A stretch of DNA of 64,000 nucleotides, from positions 1 through 64,000 of the forward strand of contig NZ_VMYE01000010.1 in assembly GCF_007655255.1 (NCBI RefSeq), given 5' to 3'. Origin of the DNA: Extensimonas perlucida. GTDB lineage: Bacteria; Pseudomonadota; Gammaproteobacteria; Burkholderiales; Burkholderiaceae_C. Below the pieces are notes generated by a model, which saw only the letters and a program-made list of their open reading frames with translations, had not been told where the DNA came from and searched no databases. Both the position numbers and the translations under genes were made by a program. Shown here piece after piece: positions 58,868-64,000 of the stretch (positions are counted from its first letter, which is position 1; every line of letters begins with the position of its first letter).

Positions 58868-58986
58868 GCATAAGCTCCTGAGAAAGGGGGGCTGCAAGGC
58901 AGCCTGCGGGGAACGGGCTGGGCGCGTCCATGTGTGCCATCTTGGCACGGGGCGCTTCGCGCGGCTGAAATCGCCTTGCAGCGCCA

Positions 58987-59015
58987 TATATGGGATGCGG
59001 GGCGGAATTTGTCAA
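58987..59015 (-). promoter_or_regulatory. Candidate promoter of cbpA-cbpM
   Basis: On the minus strand TTGACA (59010 to 59015) is followed by CCCATATA (58987 to 58994). With 17 bases to CATATA it reads as a sigma-70 promoter. The CCCATATA block also resembles the -10 of sigma-32 promoters. Either would suit a stress-induced chaperone. Confidence 0.45.
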
Positions 59016-59061
59016 CGAAGCGGCGGCAGTGCGGGGGCATGTTCCCTGCCGAAACGGGCTG

Positions 59062-59823
59062 TCATGCGCTCGCACCATCGACGAAAACACGCAATTCACC
59101 GGGCGCCATGGACGTCCAGGCCTCGTCGGTGGTGAGCGGGGCCGTGACCACGAGGGCCACGCGGTCGTTGGGCTGGGTGTGCGCGGAAAAGTCCACGCTC
59201 AGGTCTTCGTCGCTCAGGTGCGCCTCGGTGAAGGGGTGGCGGCGCTCGAGGTAGTGCAGCTGCGTGGAGGCGTGCGCCCACAGCGCCTGGCCGTTCGAGA
59301 GCAAAAAATTGAAAGTGCCGTGCGGCGCCACGTGCGCCGCCAGCTCGCGCAGGGTGAGCGTGAGCTCGGCGATGCTGGGCACGCCGGCGTGTGATTTGGC
59401 GAGCTCTTGCATGATCCAGCAGAACACATGCTCGCTGTCGGTGCTGCCCACGGGATGGAAGTGCGCGTGCAGGCGCGGGCGAAAGTCCTTAAGGTCGCCG
59501 TTGTGCGCGAACACCCAGTAGCGCCCCCAGAGCTCGCGCACGAAGGGGTGGCAGTTTTCCAGCGCGACGTGGCCCTGCGTGGCCTTGCGGATGTGGGCAA
59601 TGACGTTGCAGCTATGAATGGGGTAGCGCCGCAGCAAGTCGGCCAGCGGCGAATCGACGGCGCGCTGCGGGTCCACGAAGTGGCGCAGGCCCTTGTTCTC
59701 GAAAAAAGCGATGCCCCAGCCGTCCGCATGCTGGTCGGTGCGCCCGCCACGCTGGGTGAAGCCGGTGAAGCTGAAGTTCAAGTCGGTGGGCGTATTGGCA
59801 TTCATGCCGAGCAGCTGGCACAT
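59062..59823 (-). CDS. Class II glutamine amidotransferase (YafJ type)
   Basis: Ntn-hydrolase-type glutaminase domain protein of 253 residues. The start MCQLLGMNANTPTD leaves Cys2 as the N-terminal nucleophile after Met removal, and this decided the start over an upstream in-frame codon. HADGWGIAFF, HIRKATQGHVALENCHPF, VFAHNGDLKDF and GSTDSEHVFCWIM are the conserved glutamine-binding segments. No synthase domain is attached, so the acceptor of the ammonia is unknown, as for E. coli YafJ. Single gene. Confidence 0.9.
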   Translation of the reverse strand: MCQLLGMNANTPTDLNFSFTGFTQRGGRTDQHADGWGIAFFENKGLRHFVDPQRAVDSPLADLLRRYPIHSCNVIAHIRKATQGHVALENCHPFVRELWGRYWVFAHNGDLKDFRPRLHAHFHPVGSTDSEHVFCWIMQELAKSHAGVPSIAELTLTLRELAAHVAPHGTFNFLLSNGQALWAHASTQLHYLERRHPFTEAHLSDEDLSVDFSAHTQPNDRVALVVTAPLTTDEAWTSMAPGELRVFVDGASA

Positions 59824-59974
59824 GGGCGGCGGGGTGGAAAAAACCAAAACCGAAGAAAGGGCGTGGCGCAAGGCGATGGCACCGAAGCCAGGAAAGTGCG
59901 GGCTATGATCCTAAGCTCGGCAGTTGAACGCTGCATTTTGTATGCAACTCTTTGATTGGAAAGTCGGGACGCCG

Positions 59975-60196
59975 TCAAGAAAAACGGCCTGCCGCACACG
60001 CGGGGCACAGACAGACTTGCCCGCGCTGTTCGGCGGGAACCGCTGCCAGCGCCTCGGGCGCGATGCTTGCCGTCATGCACCAGCAGTCTTGGGCGTCCGT
60101 TCGTGCGGCCTGCGCACACTGGTTATGGCGGCCGCAGCAGGGGCAGACGCGCGGGTCGGTGGTTGTGTTCGATGGTGGTAGTGGGGCTGACGGCAT
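59975..60196 (-). CDS. Cysteine-rich CWC family protein
   Basis: Small protein of 73 residues. CPCCGRHNQCAQAA, then CWCMTASIAPEALAAVPAEQRGQVCLCPACA: seven to eight cysteines in the pattern of the Cys_rich_CWC family, named for the CWC tripeptide seen here as DCWCM. It probably binds a metal; the function is unknown. The ATG at 60196 (MPSAPLPPSN) is assumed; the frame is open much further upstream, antisense to the haemoglobin gene. It lies divergently next to the truncated haemoglobin, 99 bp apart. Confidence 0.82.
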   Translation of the reverse strand: MPSAPLPPSNTTTDPRVCPCCGRHNQCAQAARTDAQDCWCMTASIAPEALAAVPAEQRGQVCLCPACAAGRFS

Positions 60197-60246
60197 GCGC
60201 GGCAAGTGTAGGTCATAGCCGGTGTCTGGCGCGCAAACTGCCCCCA

Positions 60247-60295
60247 TTTTTGATAGCTTACTGTGCAGACTGCAGCGGCGGTAGAGGCCTTTTTT
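60247..60295. repeat. Dispersed intergenic palindrome, copy E, at the haemoglobin start
   Basis: TTTTTGATAGCTTACTG at the left and GGTAGAGGCCTTTTTT at the right match the two edges of the family in inverted orientation. It ends exactly at the ATG of the truncated haemoglobin, and its GTAGAGG block is the only ribosome-site candidate for that gene. Confidence 0.6.
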
Positions 60296-60700
60296 ATGGA
60301 AAACACAATTCCCGAAAACGTCACGACGGCCTTCGAATGGCTGGGCGGTGAGGACAAGGTGCGCGCGCTGGTCGAGCGCTTTTACGACCTCATGGACCTG
60401 GAGCCAGCCTATGCCGAGCTGCGCGCCGTGCACGGCAGCGACCTGGACGGCGCGCGGCAAAAACTGTTCTGGTTTTTGTGCGGCTGGCTTGGCGGGCCGG
60501 CGTATTACACCGAGCGCTTCGGCCACCCGCGCCTGCGCGCGCGCCACCTGCCTTTTGCCATCGGCATCAAGGAGCGTGACCAATGGGTAGCCTGCATGGA
60601 CCAGGCCATGCGCGAAACCGGCGTGCCCGAGGCGCTGCGCGCGCGCCTGCACGAGAGCTTCATGAACACGGCCGATTGGATGCGCAACAAGGGCGGGTGA
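60296..60700 (+). CDS. Group II truncated haemoglobin
   Basis: Haem protein of 134 residues, with roles in oxygen or nitric oxide/peroxide chemistry expected for the family. RALVERFYDLMDLEPAYAELRAVH forms helices B to E. KLFWFLCGWLGGPAYYTERFGHPRLRARHLPF carries the group II signature (in parts: FLCGWLGGP, GHPRLRARHLPF) with the proximal His in RARHLPF near 79. RDQWVACMDQAM contains the G-helix Trp. The ATG at 60296 follows the repeat-derived GTAGAGG. The CWC gene is divergent upstream and a MaoC-like gene is downstream. Confidence 0.93.
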   Translation: MENTIPENVTTAFEWLGGEDKVRALVERFYDLMDLEPAYAELRAVHGSDLDGARQKLFWFLCGWLGGPAYYTERFGHPRLRARHLPFAIGIKERDQWVACMDQAMRETGVPEALRARLHESFMNTADWMRNKGG

Positions 60701-60783
60701 TGCGTCGCGCATGTGCTTGTGCGCTGCAGCCGCGCTATGGCAAGCTCGGTGCCTCTTTTCAGCTTTTTTCAGGAGACAAGCCC

Positions 60784-61284
60784 ATGAACCAGCCCACAAA
60801 CGATTCCGCCGCTGCGCCCAGAAGCATCAAGTATTACTGGGAAGACCTGCCCGTGGGCACCACGCTGGAGCTTGGCAGCGTGGTGCCCACGCGCGCGGAA
60901 ATCATCGCGTTTGCCCGGCAGTACGACCCGCAGCCCTTTCACCTCGACGATGCGGCGGCGGCGCAATCGGTGTTCGGCAAGCTCTGCGCGAGCGGCTGGC
61001 ACACCTGCAGCCTGGCGATGCGGCTCACGGTCGATCAATTCCTGGGCCAGGCCGCGGGCCTGGGCTCGCCGGGGCTGGACAATCTGCGCTGGCTCAAGCC
61101 GGTGTTCCCTGGCGACACGCTCTCGCTGCGCCTGCACATCATCGAGGCGCGTCCCATGGGATCGCGCCCGGACGTCGGCCTAGCCCGCGCCAAGTGGGAA
61201 ATGTTCAACCAGCACAATGAAGTAGTGCTGACTATGGAGGGTTCGATCATGTTCCGGCGGCGTGCGCCGGGCGCCGCTGCATGA
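60784..61284 (+). CDS. MaoC-like dehydratase
   Basis: Hotdog-fold (R)-specific enoyl-CoA-hydratase-like protein of 166 residues. YYWEDLPVGTTLELGS is the typical opening. The hydratase motif is in FARQYDPQPFHLDDAAAAQSVFG (Asp and His of the D-x4-H pattern near 50 to 56), then CASGWHTCSLAMRL. It likely hydrates a medium- or short-chain enoyl-CoA. The start at 60784 has AGGAG close upstream. It follows the haemoglobin gene by 83 bp, and co-transcription is possible. Confidence 0.86.
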   Translation: MNQPTNDSAAAPRSIKYYWEDLPVGTTLELGSVVPTRAEIIAFARQYDPQPFHLDDAAAAQSVFGKLCASGWHTCSLAMRLTVDQFLGQAAGLGSPGLDNLRWLKPVFPGDTLSLRLHIIEARPMGSRPDVGLARAKWEMFNQHNEVVLTMEGSIMFRRRAPGAAA

Positions 61285-61344
61285 TGTGACTTTTGCCTGC
61301 CCTATGATGGGCCCTGGAGTCCAAGGGATGCATGAGGAGGGGCC

Positions 61345-61938
61345 ATGTCAAAAGGTGCAATGATTGCCGTGAGCATCGTGGTGGTGCTTGGGGTTTGGGC
61401 GGTTGCCATCTACAACCGGTTGGTGCAGTCGCGCAACCGCATCGCCAATGCGTTTGCCCAGATCGACGTGCAGCTCAAGCGGCGGCATGATTTGGTACCC
61501 AATCTGGTCGAGGTCGCGCGCCGCTACCTGGCCCACGAGGCCGCCACGCTTGAGGCCGTGATCCAGGCGCGGGGGCGGGCGCAAAGTGCGGCGGCTGCAG
61601 TGCACGCCACGCCTGCGAGCGCTGCCGCCATGGGCGCGCTGGCCGCGGCCGAAAACGCCTTGGGCAGCAGCCTGGGGCGCCTCATGCTGGTGGCCGAAGA
61701 CTACCCCGAGCTCAAGGCCGACGCGACCATGCAGTCGCTCAGCGAAGAGCTCACGAGCACCGAAAACCGCCTGGGCTTCGCGCGCCAGGCCTACAACGAC
61801 CAGGTGCTCGAATTCAACGACCAGGCCACCAGGTTCCCAGCCCTCATCGTCGCCAGGCTGCTGAACTTTCCGGTGGCGCCCATGCTCCAGTCCACACGCA
61901 GCGAGGAAGAGCGCGCGGCGCCCAAGGTGCAGTTCTGA
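61345..61938 (+). CDS. lemA: LemA family protein
   Basis: Membrane-anchored helical protein of 197 residues. A single N-terminal transmembrane helix (AMIAVSIVVVLGVWAVAIY) leads into the LemA core: YNRLVQSRNRIANAFAQIDVQLKRRHDLVPNLVE (in parts) and NRLGFARQAYNDQVLEFN. GAGGAGG lies seven bases before the ATG. Its function is unclear in general. It is followed 58 bp later by an M48 metalloprotease, a frequent pairing. Confidence 0.93.
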   Translation: MSKGAMIAVSIVVVLGVWAVAIYNRLVQSRNRIANAFAQIDVQLKRRHDLVPNLVEVARRYLAHEAATLEAVIQARGRAQSAAAAVHATPASAAAMGALAAAENALGSSLGRLMLVAEDYPELKADATMQSLSEELTSTENRLGFARQAYNDQVLEFNDQATRFPALIVARLLNFPVAPMLQSTRSEEERAAPKVQF

Positions 61939-61996
61939 GCCTGCAGCGTTTGCGCAGAATGTGCATTGAATCGGGCGCACCTGCGGCGGCGTTGCG

Positions 61997-63103
61997 ATGA
62001 ATTTCTGGCAACACCAGGACGATGCGCGCAGGCGCACGCGCCGGCTGCTGCTGGCATTTGCCCTCGCCGTGCTTGCGCTGGCCGCGGCCGTGCATGGCGC
62101 GCTGGTGCTGGCCTGGCTGGGCGTGGGCTGGCTGCTGCACCTGCGCTTGCCCTTTCCGCTGGGCTTTGCGCAGGTCAACGTGGGGGTGACGCTGCTGCTG
62201 GTGCTCGGGGGCTGGCTGCTCGAGATTTCCAATCTGCGCGCCGGTGGCGTCAGGCTGGCCGAGCGCATAGGCGCGCGCGAGGCGCGGCCTGCGGTGTCGC
62301 ACGCCGAACAGCGCCTGTGCAACATCATCGACGAACTGGCCATCGCCGCGCACATGCCCAGGCCCCAGGCCATGGTGCTGCCCCGCGCCGACGCGATCAA
62401 TGCCTTTGCCGCGGGCTGGGAGCCCGCCGACGCCGTGGTCGCCGTGACCCAGGGCGCGCTCGACTATCTGACGCGCGAGGAATTGCAGGGCATGGTTGCG
62501 CACGAGCTGAGCCACTTGTACGAGGGCGACACCTACCTCAAGATGCAGCTCGCGGGCATGGTGCAGGGGCTGGAGCTGGTGCATGGCTTTGGCGACCACT
62601 TGCGCGGCTACGGAGCCCTGGGGACGTTTTTCGGCTCACTGGTGATGGTCGTCGGTTTCGCAGGCTGGCTCGCAGGCCGGGTGTTCAAGGCCGCCGTCTC
62701 GCGCCAGCGCGAATACCTTGCCGATGCGCGCGCGGTGCAATGGACGCGCAGCAAGAACGGGCTGGGCGGCGTGCTGCGCAAGGTGCTGGCCCAATGGGAG
62801 GCTGGGCAGGTCGGGCAGGCCGCATCGGTGTCACACGAGCGCGTGGCCCCCATAGGGCTCGCGCATCCCGTGGTGCAGCACATGCTGCTGGTGGAGCTGC
62901 CCTCCAGGCACCTGCTCGCGCATTGGCTCGATTCGCACCCGCCGCTCGCGGAGCGGGTGCGCCGCATCTACGGCCGCAGCATGCCGCCGCTGCCTGTAGC
63001 CCCTGTTTACGAGGCCCCCGACCCACAACGCCGCCCAGCTACCATGCCCGAGCCCGGGGCGCAGACGCTGGCGTCCAAGGTCGATCCGTTTGCGCGCTAT
63101 TGA
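61997..63103 (+). CDS. M48 family membrane metalloprotease (HtpX-like)
   Basis: Zinc protease of 368 residues. Two hydrophobic segments (about 17 to 45 and 55 to 78) and a third near 215 to 235 place it in the inner membrane. The active site is VAHELSHLYEGD (HExxH near 175) with the third zinc ligand Glu in RQREYLADARAV near 240. The C-terminal part has SHPPLAERVRRIYG, typical of M48 (THPPxxxRI). Coupled with lemA, it probably takes part in envelope protein quality control. Confidence 0.9.
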   Translation: MNFWQHQDDARRRTRRLLLAFALAVLALAAAVHGALVLAWLGVGWLLHLRLPFPLGFAQVNVGVTLLLVLGGWLLEISNLRAGGVRLAERIGAREARPAVSHAEQRLCNIIDELAIAAHMPRPQAMVLPRADAINAFAAGWEPADAVVAVTQGALDYLTREELQGMVAHELSHLYEGDTYLKMQLAGMVQGLELVHGFGDHLRGYGALGTFFGSLVMVVGFAGWLAGRVFKAAVSRQREYLADARAVQWTRSKNGLGGVLRKVLAQWEAGQVGQAASVSHERVAPIGLAHPVVQHMLLVELPSRHLLAHWLDSHPPLAERVRRIYGRSMPPLPVAPVYEAPDPQRRPATMPEPGAQTLASKVDPFARY

Positions 63104-63292
63104 GCGGCGGTGTGTGGGCTGTGCTGCTTATCAGGCGGCACAGCACGGGGCGCAGCCGTACTCGATTCGATGGCTGGGAAGTTGTAAAAACTTGCAAATG
63201 GAGTTCTTTAGAATCGCGAGGTCGCCAAGGTGTTGCAACACGAGTGCAAAAAGGTTGCTGCAGTGCTGTGTGGTTCATAGAAAGGAACAACG

Positions 63293-64000
63293 ATGAAGTT
63301 CGGTGACTTGCGCGTGGCCCACAAGCTGTGGGGCTCGGTCATGGGGCTGCTGGCGATCATGCTGGCGGCCACTTTTTTTGCCCAGAGCAGGGCCAATGCG
63401 GTTGCCGACAAGGCTTTGCAGGACGTGGAGCGTTACGAAGCCGCCATCACGACGACCACGCGCTGGCTGGGCCTGACCGAGGTGGTGATGGAACGCTCCT
63501 TGGCCGCGCTGAGTGTCTATGACCCCGAAGCCGAAAAAACCCTTTTGCAAAGAAGCCTTGCCGACTCGGCGCGCGTGACGCAGCTGCAGAAAAAAGTGGG
63601 TGAGGTGCTGGCTTCGGATGCGGAGAAACAGGCTTACGAAAACGCTTCGAAAGCGCGGACCGACGCGCTGGCTTTGCTCAAGAAGGTGCGCGAGCTCAAG
63701 GCGGGTGGTGACAGGGAAGCCACGGCCGCCTTCGTGCAGCAGCAATTCATGCCTGCAGCGCAGGTCTTGCTCAAGGCCATGGACGACTTTCTCAAGGTGC
63801 AGCAGGCGCAGCGCGACGCGGCTGTAAAGCAATCCGAGCAGGCGCGCCGCAACACCATGCTCACGAGCTTAGGCGTCACAGCCTTGGTTCTGGCGCTCGG
63901 TGGCGTTTTGTGCGCGCTGCTGGTGCGCTCGATCACGCAGCCTTTGCACCGTGCAGTCGAGGCGGCACAGGCGATCGGCAAAGGTGACTTGAGCTTGACG
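63293..64000 (+). CDS. Methyl-accepting chemotaxis protein, N-terminal part (cut by window edge)
   Basis: The frame is open from ATG 63293 to the end of the window (236 codons) with AAAGGAAC upstream. TM1 lies at about 12 to 31 (LWGSVMGLLAIMLAATFFAQ), followed by a mainly helical periplasmic four-helix-bundle sensor domain (32 to 190), TM2 (LTSLGVTALVLALGGVLCALL, about 191 to 213) and the beginning of a HAMP domain (RSITQPLHRAVEAAQAIGKGDLS). The cytoplasmic signalling part is missing because of the window edge, not because of a mutation. The sensor is of the 4HB_MCP type. Confidence 0.88.
   Translation, partial: MKFGDLRVAHKLWGSVMGLLAIMLAATFFAQSRANAVADKALQDVERYEAAITTTTRWLGLTEVVMERSLAALSVYDPEAEKTLLQRSLADSARVTQLQKKVGEVLASDAEKQAYENASKARTDALALLKKVRELKAGGDREATAAFVQQQFMPAAQVLLKAMDDFLKVQQAQRDAAVKQSEQARRNTMLTSLGVTALVLALGGVLCALLVRSITQPLHRAVEAAQAIGKGDLSLT

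Noticed and set aside
1-64000. CRISPR arrays, rRNA genes, intact insertion sequences or prophage genes
   Set aside because: No regularly spaced repeats, rRNA segments, transposase or phage structural motifs were found in either strand.

Overview
The window is a GC-rich bacterial chromosome segment from a betaproteobacterium of the order Burkholderiales, most likely family Comamonadaceae. This rests on the gene set: PutA without a DNA-binding domain, a ppx/pst-pho cluster, CbpA/CbpM, a YihY/DUF2069 pair and a group II truncated haemoglobin next to a cysteine-rich CWC protein. It also rests on a dispersed intergenic palindrome family with GGCCTCTGGCGC and ATAGCT cores that I associate from memory with this family. 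Coding density is very high, with many ATGA overlaps and convergent stops. There is no rRNA, CRISPR array, prophage or intact insertion sequence. The only tRNA I find is tRNA-Arg(UCU).

0-13 kb: proline catabolism (putA), a ribosome-assembly GTPase (rbgA/ylqF), a tandem pair of acyl-CoA-ligase-like AMP-forming enzymes whose C-terminal thirds look recently homogenised, tRNA-Arg, a PaaK-like adenylating enzyme, a zinc-sensing-type diguanylate cyclase (dgcZ-like), a thioredoxin-like protein and the molybdenum cofactor genes mobA and moaA. 13-20 kb: transport, with an MFS carrier, a DMT carrier with a histidine-rich tail, a cation diffusion facilitator and a P-type ATPase.

19-28 kb: the phosphate regulon. 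ppx diverges from pstS-pstC-pstA-pstB-phoU-phoB-phoR, and the shared 226-bp intergenic region holds two back-to-back Pho boxes, each placed 10 bp from a -10-like hexamer. 28-32 kb: a 163-bp palindromic MITE-like element, a class I aminotransferase, nrdR, glyA behind a probable ZTP (pfl) riboswitch, and a lytic transglycosylase. 32-42 kb: an acyl-CoA-type operon (two PECR/DECR-like SDR proteins and a hotdog thioesterase), metY, two membrane glycosyltransferases, a GlcD-like FAD oxidoreductase, DUF2069 and YihY.

42.3-43.7 kb is the clearest foreign island. It is about 1.3 kb of lower GC, bracketed by near-identical 24-bp direct repeats (core AATTGG...CCAATT) and by a 10-bp flanking duplication. 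It carries a secreted papain-fold (NlpC/P60-like) protein, a 5'-truncated DUF4431-like gene and a gene fragment. The same repeat recurs, as an inverted pair, after aroC at 47.65-47.72 kb.

43.7-64 kb: an alpha/beta hydrolase with a second Cys/Met-type PLP enzyme, a CBS-domain protein, aroC, queuosine genes (queD, queE, and queG further on), a P1-family peptidase, a large FtsX-like permease without an adjacent ATPase, a hypothetical protein behind a 12-base homopolymer, amiC, tsaE, an AEC carrier, cbpM-cbpA, a class II glutamine amidotransferase, a CWC protein, truncated haemoglobin, a MaoC-like dehydratase, lemA with an M48 peptidase, and the start of a methyl-accepting chemotaxis protein cut by the window edge.
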